NCBI GenBank assembly: GCA_034670145.1
Contig: JAXMOA010000003.1
Location: 124,001-188,000, forward strand
Reading direction: 5' to 3'
Length of the DNA: 64,000 nt
Source: HXMU1420-2 sp034670145
GTDB lineage: Bacteria; Pseudomonadota; Alphaproteobacteria; Rhodobacterales; Rhodobacteraceae
Positions within the stretch are counted from its first letter, which is position 1. The number at the start of each line of letters is the position of its first letter. The notes beneath the pieces are model-generated. The model did no database searches and had not been told where the DNA came from. It was given only the letters and a program-made list of their open reading frames with translations. Position numbers and translations under genes: made by a program. Of this stretch, positions 33,434-41,497 are shown in pieces.

Positions 33434-34192
33434 ATGCTCCGCTGGCTCTGCCTCGCCATCCTGATGCCCTGCGTCACCTTCGCCGAAGAGGTGGTACTCG
33501 GCCTCTCCAGCGACGTGGTCTCCATCACCACCCGCTTTGACGGAGACGAAATCCTGCTCTTCGGCGCCGTCAAACGCGAAACCCCCATCCCCGACGGCCC
33601 CCCGCTCGAGGTGATCATCACCGTCGCCGGCCCCTCCGAACCCCTCACCGTGCGCCGCAAGGCCCGCACCTTCGGCATCTGGGTCAACACCGACACCGTC
33701 GAGGTCGATTCCGCACCCAGCTTCTACGCCGTCGCCACCAGCGGCCCCCTCTCCGAGGTGCTCACCAATACCGAAGACCTGCGCTACAAGATCACCATCG
33801 ACCGCGCCATCCGCTCGGTCGGCGCCCCCGCCAATATCAAAAACGCCGAAAGCTTCACCCAGGCCGTGATCCGCATCCGCGAAAACGCCCGCCTCTACCA
33901 GCACCTCGAAGAACAGGTCGCCGTTGACCAGCAAACCCTGTTTCGCACCAATATCGACCTGCCCGCCAACCTGACCGAAGGCGCCTACGCCGCCCGCATC
34001 TTCCTCACAAGGCAGGGTTCCGTCGTCTCCAGCACCGAAACCACAATCGAAGTGCGCAAAGTCGGCATGGAACGCTGGCTCTATTCCCTCAGCCGCCAAC
34101 AACCCCTGGTCTACGGGTTGATGTCCCTGGCCATCGCCATCTTCGCCGGCTGGAGCGCATCAACCGCATTCCGCCTGCTGCGCGAACGCTGA
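33434..34192 (+). CDS. TIGR02186 family membrane protein
   Basis: 252 residues: signal peptide (MLRWLCLAILMPCVTFA), a periplasmic beta-rich part of about 190 residues with GIWVNTDTVEVDSAPSFYAVA, and one C-terminal transmembrane helix (LMSLAIAIFAGWSASTAF). This is a conserved alphaproteobacterial family of unknown function, commonly next to a TauE/SafE permease, as here. An accessory role in anion export is inferred from that pairing. Confidence 0.78.
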   Translation: MLRWLCLAILMPCVTFAEEVVLGLSSDVVSITTRFDGDEILLFGAVKRETPIPDGPPLEVIITVAGPSEPLTVRRKARTFGIWVNTDTVEVDSAPSFYAVATSGPLSEVLTNTEDLRYKITIDRAIRSVGAPANIKNAESFTQAVIRIRENARLYQHLEEQVAVDQQTLFRTNIDLPANLTEGAYAARIFLTRQGSVVSSTETTIEVRKVGMERWLYSLSRQQPLVYGLMSLAIAIFAGWSASTAFRLLRER

Positions 34193-34255
34193 AAAATACC
34201 CTCGGAACCCGGAAAAGTCAGGCCCGCCCTGATTGCTCAAAGCGGACCCAAACCA

Positions 34256-34274
34256 GAAAATTCGCAGAATTTTC
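34256..34274. terminator. AT-rich hairpin between convergent genes
   Basis: GAAAATTC-GCA-GAATTTTC is a perfect 8-bp stem with a 3-base loop, lying between the convergent ends at 34192 and 34276. A bidirectional terminator is the simplest reading. Confidence 0.5.
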
Positions 34275-34275
34275 G

Positions 34276-34992
34276 TCAACCACGCCCGATATACGGCATT
34301 GTCGTCGCCATAACGGTCACGAACTGCACATTCGCTTCCAACGGCAAAGACGCCATGTGCAAAACCGTACTCGCCGCATTGTGCACATCCATCGACGGAT
34401 CCGGCGTCTGCCCATCCGCCAAAGCCCGCTCAATCTGCGCCGCAACCATGGGCGTGCGCGCATTGCCAATATCAATCTGACCACAGGCAATGTTATAAGG
34501 CCGCCCGTCCAGCGACAGCGTCCGCGTCATGCCCGTCACCGCATGTTTGGTCGACGTATAGGAAATAGACTTCTCCCGCGGCACATGTGCCGAGATAGAG
34601 CCGTTGTTGATAATCCGCCCGCCCTGAGGATCCTGCCCCCGAAACCGCGCAAAGGCCAATTGCGCCGCAATGAACATCCCCACCAGATTCACATTCACAA
34701 CCTGACGGAAACTCTCCAGCGGGACCTCATCAATCGAACCGGCAACGCCAAACATGCCGGCATTGTTGAACAAACAATCCAAATGACCAAAAGTCTCGAA
34801 CGCCGCCGCCATCTGCGCCTCATCGGTCACATCCGCCGGCAGGGCCACCGCATTCTCATGCACCGCCGCCACCTCTTCCAGCACCTCGGCACTGCGCGCA
34901 ATCAGCCCCACACGCCAGCCCTCGGCCAGAAACAACTCCGCCGTGGACCGGCCAATGCCCGAACTGGCACCCGTCACAATTATGGATTTCAT
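34276..34992 (-). CDS. Short-chain dehydrogenase/reductase
   Basis: 238-residue NAD(P)-dependent SDR. The cofactor motif TGASSGIG is at residues 7-14, NNAG at 76-79, catalytic Ser132 and YxxxK at Tyr145/Lys149 (SYTSTKHAV). Substrate unknown. The ATG overlaps the stop of the helicase gene by 4 bases, so the two are cotranscribed although unrelated in function. Confidence 0.9.
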   Translation of the reverse strand: MKSIIVTGASSGIGRSTAELFLAEGWRVGLIARSAEVLEEVAAVHENAVALPADVTDEAQMAAAFETFGHLDCLFNNAGMFGVAGSIDEVPLESFRQVVNVNLVGMFIAAQLAFARFRGQDPQGGRIINNGSISAHVPREKSISYTSTKHAVTGMTRTLSLDGRPYNIACGQIDIGNARTPMVAAQIERALADGQTPDPSMDVHNAASTVLHMASLPLEANVQFVTVMATTMPYIGRG

Positions 34993-36518
34993 ATCAGCTC
35001 TTCCTCCTCCAACACCAATGGCGCGGCTTTTACCCGCAAATCATCTACACGCAACGGATGGGTCGGCTTGGACAACCGATTGCGCACCACCCAAATCAAC
35101 CGCTCTTGCGCCCGTGTGATCGCAACATAGGCCAACCGCTTCCACAAAGGCTGGCCCGCTTCACTGCGCCCCATACGCGCGGCCACAAACAAATCCGGCG
35201 CGAACACCTGCACCGTCTCCCATTGCGACCCCTGAGCCTTGTGGATTGTCACCGCCGCCCCATGCAAAAAGGCCGCCCCCATGCGCGCCGCAAACGGAAT
35301 GAACGGCTCTTCCTCATCCGGTTTTTCCACTTTGACAATCGACGCAGCACTCACCCGCGGATCTTCGGCCCCCATCACATGCAACCGCGAAAACCCCGGC
35401 TTGCGCCCGGGCCCCAGATAGATCACCTGCGCGCCCTTGATCAGGCCGCGCGCCTCCAGATCCAGCCGCTTCTTGCGGTGTTTCAGGGGCAATTCGATGC
35501 CATCACAAATCAACGGCTCCCCTTCCAGCAGGGCATCCGCAGGCGCATCATACACATTGCGAAACGCATGGATCAGACGGATCCGGGTGGCATTGCGCCA
35601 GACCAGAACAGGGCTGCGCGCCATCAAATCCACCTCGACCCGCTGGCCCCAGACGACCCGATCATCGCGTTTGGACACATCCTCGACCATCTGCTCGAAA
35701 TCCGAAAATTCCAGCACCGGATCAGCCAGCGCATGGGCCAGATCCAGAATCGGATTGTCCGCCTCCTGACGATGCACCCGGCTCAATTCCAGCTTGCGCG
35801 CGGGCGGCATCTCGTCAAACACCATCTTGCCCGACTGATTGACCGGCGCCAATTGCGCCGGATCCCCAAACAACAGCAATGTGGGAAAGATTTCCTTCAG
35901 ATCTTCAAACTGACGGTCATCCAACATCGAGGATTCATCAATAAACCCCACATCCAAAGGATCCTCCCGCCGCTTCCACCCCGTGATGAAATCCGACCCG
36001 CGCAGCCCCGCCGCCGCCAAAGCGCCCGGAACCGATTTGTTGCGCCCGTAAAATGCCTCTGCCCGATCCAGCGCCTGATCCGTCAGACCCTCGATCTCAG
36101 GGCGCTCGCCCTGCCCGGCCAGCCAATCCGCAATGCGCTCATATTCAGGGTCATAAACCGGCGTGTACAGGATCCGGTGAATCGTCGTCGCCGGCACGCC
36201 GCGCAGCCGCAAAACGCTCGCCGCCTTGTTCGTGGGCGCCAGAATCGCCAGGGTCCGCCGCCCCTTGCGCTGTCGCCCCTCATAATCGCCCGAGACGGTC
36301 TCAACCCCGGCCTGCTCCAGCGCCTTGTACAGCTCGGCCAGCAACAGGGTCTTGCCTGACCCGGCCTTGCCCACAACGGCCAGCACACCGCTCCCGGTCT
36401 CCTTCGGCGGCGTCAACAAAGACTCCTCCAGGTCGATCCCCGCCCGGCGCAGTTCCTCGGTTACGGTATCAAACGCGCTGGCCTGATCTTCAGAAAAGGT
36501 AAGTGTCGGTAAACTCAT
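34989..36518 (-). CDS. RecD-like superfamily 1 DNA helicase
   Basis: 509-residue SF1 helicase of the RecD/Dda type. Walker A GKAGSGKT is at 50-57, APTNKAASVLRLRG is motif Ia, FIDESSMLDD is motif II, LLFGDPAQLAPV is motif III, and TIHKAQGSQWETVQVF plus YVAITRAQERLIWV are the C-terminal motifs V-VI. It lacks the RecBC partners nearby and so is probably a free-standing helicase for repair or replication restart. A LuxI gene ends 42 bp upstream on the same strand. Confidence 0.9.
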   Translation of the reverse strand: MSLPTLTFSEDQASAFDTVTEELRRAGIDLEESLLTPPKETGSGVLAVVGKAGSGKTLLLAELYKALEQAGVETVSGDYEGRQRKGRRTLAILAPTNKAASVLRLRGVPATTIHRILYTPVYDPEYERIADWLAGQGERPEIEGLTDQALDRAEAFYGRNKSVPGALAAAGLRGSDFITGWKRREDPLDVGFIDESSMLDDRQFEDLKEIFPTLLLFGDPAQLAPVNQSGKMVFDEMPPARKLELSRVHRQEADNPILDLAHALADPVLEFSDFEQMVEDVSKRDDRVVWGQRVEVDLMARSPVLVWRNATRIRLIHAFRNVYDAPADALLEGEPLICDGIELPLKHRKKRLDLEARGLIKGAQVIYLGPGRKPGFSRLHVMGAEDPRVSAASIVKVEKPDEEEPFIPFAARMGAAFLHGAAVTIHKAQGSQWETVQVFAPDLFVAARMGRSEAGQPLWKRLAYVAITRAQERLIWVVRNRLSKPTHPLRVDDLRVKAAPLVLEEEELI

Positions 36519-36560
36519 GAGGCGACCCTACAGGGCCGCCCCCACGGGGACCAGCGACGA

Positions 36561-37199
36561 TCATGCGCAGCGCGAAAATGGCGCGTCCTGCGCCCGGCCA
36601 AAGGCGCGCTGAAACCACAAACGCGACAGCTGCGGCGACACCCCGGCCCGCGCCGCAACCCGTCCCCGCGCCGCCTCGCTGAAATCCCACAGCCCGACGC
36701 TGATCCGATCCCGCCCAGCCCCTTCTGCGCCCAACACCTCCGGAGACGACCCGATCGCCCGATAGATCCGCTCCATCCGTGCATCAAACACACCGACAAA
36801 ATGACGGATCCCGAACCCGGTCATCAACTCGCCCCCGCCCAGCATCAGCGCCGCCGCCGCCCGTGCGCCCCCATCGCGCCCCAGGCAAAACCGCGTACAC
36901 TCCCAGATCAACAGACTCTCCAGCGGTGCCCCGTCCAACAGATGCCCGAACACCTCGTTCACCATGACCGGCCCCGTCGTCGGCAAAAACCGCATGGAGC
37001 CGCCGTGGCTCCCGTCTGCCTGTTCCCAGATCACATACAGCGGGTTCAAGACGTCATAATTGTCCCGCTCTTCCCCGTTCTCATCCACATGCACATCCCA
37101 CCCCATGCGCGTGCGAAACTGATACGCCCGGTCGCGAAACATCCCTCCCGCCAGCTTGGGATACGCGCTCAATTCATCGCCATATAGATACCGCAGCAT
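36561..37199 (-). CDS. luxI: Acyl-homoserine-lactone synthase (LuxI family)
   Basis: 212-residue autoinducer synthase. The invariant residues fall at the canonical LuxI numbers: Arg24, Phe28, Trp34, Asp46 and Arg70, in FRDRAYQFRTRMGW and GGSMRFLPTTGP. It makes acyl-homoserine lactone from SAM and an acyl-ACP; acyl length cannot be read from the sequence. The start at 37199 follows GGAGGG; a longer reading from 37283 adds unrelated residues. It lies 99 bp after luxR on the same strand. Confidence 0.94.
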   Translation of the reverse strand: MLRYLYGDELSAYPKLAGGMFRDRAYQFRTRMGWDVHVDENGEERDNYDVLNPLYVIWEQADGSHGGSMRFLPTTGPVMVNEVFGHLLDGAPLESLLIWECTRFCLGRDGGARAAAALMLGGGELMTGFGIRHFVGVFDARMERIYRAIGSSPEVLGAEGAGRDRISVGLWDFSEAARGRVAARAGVSPQLSRLWFQRAFGRAQDAPFSRCA

Positions 37200-37298
37200 G
37201 ACTTTCCCTCCGTCGCAATGCTGCAACGAAAGGACCAAATCACAGTTAATACCGCCCGCGCCCAGCGCCCGTTGCCACCGCAACGCCCGCCCGTGCGC

Positions 37299-38018
37299 TC
37301 ACACCACAATCAACCCCCGGCTCATCGCCCGGGCCACCGCATGCGTGGTGTTCAATGCGCCCAGCTTGAACCGCGCGCTCTCAATATAAACCCGCAAGGT
37401 ATTCTCCGAAATCGACAGCGAATCCGCCACCTGCGCCCGGCTATAGCCCAAAGCCAGCAAGGTCATCGCATCCACCTCACGCGGGCTCAACGCCTGCGCG
37501 GCCTCCGGCACGCGCCCCGGCTCAAACTCCAACGCCTTCTGGTTGAAGTAATGCGCAATCAAGATCAGATCCCGACCATGCGCCTCGATAAACTTTGTCC
37601 ACGCCTCGTCCGAGCACGAATGGTTAACCGTGAACAAGGCAAACTGCCCGTTCGGCCCCCGGATCGGTATCGAATACCCCTGATTGCCCAACCCATATTC
37701 CGCCGCCTCCAGCCGAAACGCCTTGACCGCCTTGCCCGTCCAATCCAGCCGCTTCCAATCCACCGGGTGAAAGCGCTGAAAACATCCCGCCACCACCGGA
37801 TCCACCCGCACATAATTCTGATCCAGATACCGCTGCCGCCACGCGTCCGAATATGTCCCACACCCATATTGATCGCCCGCACTGTCAACCCAGTGATAGA
37901 CCAGATGGGCCACTCCATAGGCATCCCTCAGCCCCAGAATTATCTCGTCCAGCTGCTCAAGCGTGCCTGTGGCATCCAGAGCCTCCAAAATCCGATCCAG
38001 TTGGTTTCGCTTGACCAT
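37299..38018 (-). CDS. luxR: LuxR family quorum-sensing regulator
   Basis: 239 residues. The N-terminal part is an autoinducer-binding domain with VYHWVDSAG and QNYVRVDPVV (conserved W, Y, D of the ligand pocket). The C-terminal LuxR helix-turn-helix is LSPREVDAMTLLALGYSRAQVADSLSISENTLRVY. The start at 38018 matches the family N-terminus, but its ribosome site is distant (AGGAAGAGG about 18 bases away), and it lies inside the small upstream ORF, so translational coupling is likely. The neighbouring luxI should supply its ligand. Confidence 0.92.
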   Translation of the reverse strand: MVKRNQLDRILEALDATGTLEQLDEIILGLRDAYGVAHLVYHWVDSAGDQYGCGTYSDAWRQRYLDQNYVRVDPVVAGCFQRFHPVDWKRLDWTGKAVKAFRLEAAEYGLGNQGYSIPIRGPNGQFALFTVNHSCSDEAWTKFIEAHGRDLILIAHYFNQKALEFEPGRVPEAAQALSPREVDAMTLLALGYSRAQVADSLSISENTLRVYIESARFKLGALNTTHAVARAMSRGLIVV

Positions 38019-38175
38019 GAGCAGGCGCGCAGACCTCTTCCTTCTGGGATGCCAGCTCATTCGCAGCAATCAACATCGTGTCATCAAGCTGCTCGCTGAT
38101 CGCAAACAGCCCGTTGCTCGACGCAAAGGCTTTCAAATCTGCCAGTACATCCAGGATCCAATCATTCTTGGTCAT
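37957..38175 (-). CDS. Small conserved protein preceding luxR
   Basis: 72 residues starting MTKNDWILDVLADLKAFASS with LFAISEQLDDTMLIAANELAS next. From memory, short proteins of this look often precede luxR genes in Roseobacter-type genomes; I know no function. The last 62 bases overlap the start of luxR in another frame, which suggests the two are translated in a coupled way. A phased TTAA array sits 20 bp before its start codon. Confidence 0.7.
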   Translation of the reverse strand: MTKNDWILDVLADLKAFASSNGLFAISEQLDDTMLIAANELASQKEEVCAPAHGQAKPTGSDFGGSGCHRHA

Positions 38176-38194
38176 CAGCGTCTCCCCAAAGTGG

Positions 38195-38242
38195 TTAACG
38201 AAAGGTTAATACAACCCTAACATGCGTTAACATTTCGGGTAA
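38195..38242 (-). promoter_or_regulatory. Phased TTAA array, candidate CtrA-binding region
   Basis: TTAA at 38195, TTAA at 38206, CTAA at 38217, TTAA at 38227 and GTAA at 38239 are spaced 10-12 bases apart. The first pair is a perfect TTAA-N7-TTAA, the consensus for the alphaproteobacterial regulator CtrA; TTAA-N7-CTAA (38206-38220) is a second near match. It lies just upstream of the small ORF-luxR-luxI group. Confidence 0.6.
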
Positions 38243-38324
38243 ATTCACTGCTTCTCCCTCCCCAGAAATGGTGAGGCCCCGAATTTTAAACTGTTGATAT
38301 CGCTCAAACCGCCTCCAACCACGC

Positions 38325-38362
38325 AAAAGGCCCGCGAGTCACCTGTGGTGATTCGCGGGCCT
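38325..38362 (-). terminator. Intrinsic terminator after ccr
   Basis: On the minus strand AGGCCCGCGAATCACC pairs with GGTGACTCGCGGGCCT (one mismatch) around a 3-base loop and is followed by TTTT. It lies about 50 bases past the ccr stop. Confidence 0.85.
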
Positions 38363-38412
38363 CAAACGGGTTAAATCCCGTCAAAAGTGTAAATCGTCAG
38401 CAGCGCAAAGCC

Positions 38413-39699
38413 TCAGCCGCGCGCGTCCAGACAATCCTCCAGCGTGCGCAAACCCGTGCGGGGCGCTTGCACCAGAACCGACATATTGCCCGGCTTGTGC
38501 TCGTTGCGCATCATCTTCATATGCGCCTGCGGCAGCTCATCCCAGGAAAACACTTCCGACATGCATGGATCCAGCCGCCGCTCCAACATCAGATTGTTGG
38601 CCGCCGCAGCCTGTTTCAGATGGGCAAAATGGCTGCCCTGCAAACGCTTTTGGTGCATCCACATATAGCGCACGTCAAAGGTCAGGTTATAGCCGGTCGT
38701 CCCGGCACAAATCACAACCATGCCGCCCTTTTTGCAGACAAAGGTCGATACCGGAAAGGTGCTTTCCCCCGGATGCTCGAACACCATGTCAACATTCACG
38801 CCCTTGCCGGTGATATCCCAGATCGCCTTGCCAAACTTGCGCGCCTCTTTGAACCACTCCGCATATTCCGGCGTGTTCACGGTCGGCATCTGACCCCAAC
38901 AGTTGAAGTCCTTCCGGTTGATCACGCCCTTGGCGCCCAGATCCATGACAAAATCACGTTTGCTCTCGTCCGAGATCACACCAATCGCATTCGCGCCCGC
39001 CGTATTGATCAGCTGGATCGCATAAGAGCCCAAACCACCGGACGCGCCCCAGACCAAAACGTTCTGACCCGGCTTCAGGTCATGCGGCTCGTGCCCGAAC
39101 AGCATCCGGTACGCCGTGGCCAATGTCAGCGTGTAACAGGCGGCCTCTTCCCAGGTCAGATGCTTGGGCCGTGGCATCAACTGCTGGGCCTGCACATTGG
39201 TGAACTGCGAAAATGACCCATCCGGCGTTTCGTAACCCCAGATGCGCTGGCTGGGCGAATACATCGGGTCGCCCCCGTTGCATTCCTCGTCATCGCCGTC
39301 ATCCTGGTTGCAGTGCACCACAACCTCATCGCCGACCTTCCAGCGCTTGACCTTGTCTCCAACGGCCCAGACGATGCCCGCCGCATCCGACCCGGCAATA
39401 TGATAAGGTGCCTTGTGGCCGTCAAACGGGCTGATCGGTGTCCCCAAAGACGCCCAGACCCCGTTATAGTTGATGCCCGCAGCCATCACCAACACCAGCA
39501 CTTCGTTGCTGTCCAGAACCGGCACATCGACCACTTCCAGCTGCATCGCCGTATCTGGGTTGCCGTGGCGTTCTTTGCGGATCGCCCAAGCATACATCTG
39601 TTTGGGGACATAACCCATCGGGGGCAATTCACCCATTTCGTACAAATCTTTTTCCGGAGCGTCGTAAGCGGCGATACCGCCGTCTGTGTCCAAAGCCAT
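38413..39699 (-). CDS. ccr: Crotonyl-CoA carboxylase/reductase
   Basis: Key enzyme of the ethylmalonyl-CoA pathway: reductive carboxylation of crotonyl-CoA with NADPH and CO2 to ethylmalonyl-CoA. The 428-residue MDR-fold protein begins in the typical way (KDLYEMGELPPMGYVPKQMYAWA) and holds WGASGGLGSYAIQLINTAGA for NADPH and the insert HCNQDDGDDEECNGGDPMYS. VFEHPGESTFPVSTFV carries family residues of the CO2 pocket region. It stands alone on the minus strand with its own terminator and a repeated GCAAT motif upstream. Confidence 0.97.
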   Translation of the reverse strand: MALDTDGGIAAYDAPEKDLYEMGELPPMGYVPKQMYAWAIRKERHGNPDTAMQLEVVDVPVLDSNEVLVLVMAAGINYNGVWASLGTPISPFDGHKAPYHIAGSDAAGIVWAVGDKVKRWKVGDEVVVHCNQDDGDDEECNGGDPMYSPSQRIWGYETPDGSFSQFTNVQAQQLMPRPKHLTWEEAACYTLTLATAYRMLFGHEPHDLKPGQNVLVWGASGGLGSYAIQLINTAGANAIGVISDESKRDFVMDLGAKGVINRKDFNCWGQMPTVNTPEYAEWFKEARKFGKAIWDITGKGVNVDMVFEHPGESTFPVSTFVCKKGGMVVICAGTTGYNLTFDVRYMWMHQKRLQGSHFAHLKQAAAANNLMLERRLDPCMSEVFSWDELPQAHMKMMRNEHKPGNMSVLVQAPRTGLRTLEDCLDARG

Positions 39700-39761
39700 G
39701 CCTGTCTCCTGTTCAGGTCCCGCCGCAGCGCAGAATCGTAAATATCAGGCAGGGGTATTTT

Positions 39762-39781
39762 GCAATGCGCAATAATGCAAT
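39762..39781 (-). promoter_or_regulatory. Three GCAAT direct repeats upstream of ccr
   Basis: GCAAT occurs at 39762, 39769 and 39777, about 65-80 bases before the ccr start; on the ccr strand this reads ATTGC three times and ends in a possible -35 TTGCAA. TTGCAA-like repeats are bound by RamB/ScfR-type acyl-CoA-sensing regulators such as PccR, so such an operator would make sense. No regulator is encoded nearby. Confidence 0.4.
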
Positions 39782-39881
39782 AGGTGAGAGGTCATTTTTG
39801 TAATTTTATGACCCCGCGCGCGCAGCATAATCCGTGCACACGCAGCAAAACCAATGCCATCCCCCCCAAACAGGGGCCAGA

Positions 39882-41333
39882 TCAGCCCGGACCAACCTCC
39901 ACAGAAGCCTTTTCCAGTGTCTGTTCCTGTGGCTGTTCCTGTGGCTGTTCCAGTGTCTGTTCCTCTGTCTTCTCCAGTGGCGTCAGCAGATGACGGATCG
40001 AATTGGCATAAAACCCAACCAGATCTTTATGCGCGTCAGGCACATGATACCGCTCGCCCTCCAGCACCAGCAGACGGCGACGGATCAGATTGCGCAGGCC
40101 CACCTCAACGGCATAGGCGATCTCTTCGCGGGGCAAGGGCATCCGCAACTCGGGCAGAGCGGTCTGTACCTCGCGAAACCCCGCTTCCAGCTCGGCCCGG
40201 CTGGCAGAGCCATCGCGCAGGATCTGCCAGGCCACCAAAGGCACCGGCAGAACCGGCACCAGCGCCGCGATCCGCTCCATCAGCCCATCCGCCAGCGCCT
40301 GCGTGTCCACCTCTGGCTGGTCCGCCTGAAACTGCCGCAAGGACACAGGCGCGCCGAAACTCACCGCCGCATAGCCGTACCGCTGAAACCGGCCCCGCAA
40401 CCGCAGCCACAACATCCGCGCCCAATAGCGCAGGGTCACGCCAATCCGCGTCTTGAACCGTCGCCGCCCCGCCGCTGCGGCAGAAATCAGGATCTGATCC
40501 TCCAGCACCCGGTCATAGTTCAGTGCAACAGGGACAAAAACAACGTCACGCCCCTCGGGCTCATAGGCCTCCGAAATATATTTGAGCAGCCCCAGCTTGG
40601 CCCGCGCCGGACGACCATCCAGGCTCAACCCGCCCTCCGGGAACATGGCCTGTGTCACCCCGGCCCGCGTGGACAAGCGCACATAGGCCGCCAGAACCTG
40701 CCGGTACAGCGCCGTGCTGGACCTGCGCCGGATAAAGAAAGCCCCCATCGCACGGATCAAACGGCTCAACGGCCACACCTGCGCCCATTCGCCAACCGCA
40801 TAAGACAAAGCCGACCGTTCCGCCGCCAGATAGGTCACCAGAACATAATCCACATTGCTGCGATGGTTCATCACAAACACCACCGCCGCGTCCGGATCGA
40901 CCGCTTGCAGACCAGGCTCATCAATATGGGCCAACCGCACCCGATACAGCGACTCGCCAATGAACCGCGCCAGCCGGATCGCAAAGCCAAAATACATCGA
41001 CGCCGAAAACGCCGGCACAATCTCGCGGGCGTATCGCTGCGCCCGCTCAAACCCAACGGCCTCGGGCACACGTTCCTTTTTCGCATATTCCACGACCGCC
41101 CGCATCACATCCGGGTCATAGCTCAGCCGCTGAATCATATCGTGCCGCCGCGCCAGCTTGAACGGCTCAATCGGCCGTTGCAGCCGATCGTTCAACCGCT
41201 TGACCCCGCGCTCCAACCGCCGGCGGAAAAACCAGCGCACCGACGGAAACAGGAAATGCGACGCAAAAGTGACCCCGGCAAACAGCAGGATCAACAAAAA
41301 CAGCCATATCGGTATCGTCACACTACCCATCAT
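39882..41333 (-). CDS. Glycerol-3-phosphate acyltransferase-like protein (PlsB/PlsC fold)
   Basis: 483 residues with an N-terminal membrane helix (IPIWLFLLILLFAGVTFA). The acyltransferase motif HxxxxD is His157-Asp162 in NHRSNVDY, and FPEGGLS is near residue 231. Length and the C-terminal extension fit PlsB-like enzymes that acylate glycerol-3-phosphate rather than the small PlsC type. The last 25 residues are a Gln/Glu-rich repeat (EEQTLEQPQEQPQEQTLE). The start is ATG-ATG at 41333/41330. It is divergent from ecm. Confidence 0.82.
   Translation of the reverse strand: MMGSVTIPIWLFLLILLFAGVTFASHFLFPSVRWFFRRRLERGVKRLNDRLQRPIEPFKLARRHDMIQRLSYDPDVMRAVVEYAKKERVPEAVGFERAQRYAREIVPAFSASMYFGFAIRLARFIGESLYRVRLAHIDEPGLQAVDPDAAVVFVMNHRSNVDYVLVTYLAAERSALSYAVGEWAQVWPLSRLIRAMGAFFIRRRSSTALYRQVLAAYVRLSTRAGVTQAMFPEGGLSLDGRPARAKLGLLKYISEAYEPEGRDVVFVPVALNYDRVLEDQILISAAAAGRRRFKTRIGVTLRYWARMLWLRLRGRFQRYGYAAVSFGAPVSLRQFQADQPEVDTQALADGLMERIAALVPVLPVPLVAWQILRDGSASRAELEAGFREVQTALPELRMPLPREEIAYAVEVGLRNLIRRRLLVLEGERYHVPDAHKDLVGFYANSIRHLLTPLEKTEEQTLEQPQEQPQEQTLEKASVEVGPG
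39922..39965. repeat. CTGTTCCTGTGG tandem repeats encoding a Q/E tail
   Basis: A 12-base unit close to CTGTTCCTGTGG is repeated about three and a half times with variation, inside the 3' end of the acyltransferase gene. It encodes the repeated EQPQ/EQTL tail and looks like slippage in a low-complexity terminus. Confidence 0.75.
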
Positions 41334-41497
41334 CCGCCCAGCCTTACAGCCCCCTGCAAAACCGTAAACTCTTTTCCCAAACCCCTCGCAGCCGCAGCAC
41401 CCCATCGCCGCAACGCAGCACCTTGACCCTTGCGCAAAATGTCGCCAAGAAGGGCCAAAGAGAAATATTATTACCGATCCGATTCCGCGAGGCCCCG

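Noticed and set aside
39922..39965. Short spaced repeats considered as a CRISPR array
   Set aside because: Units are contiguous 12-base repeats within a coding tail, without spacers or cas genes.
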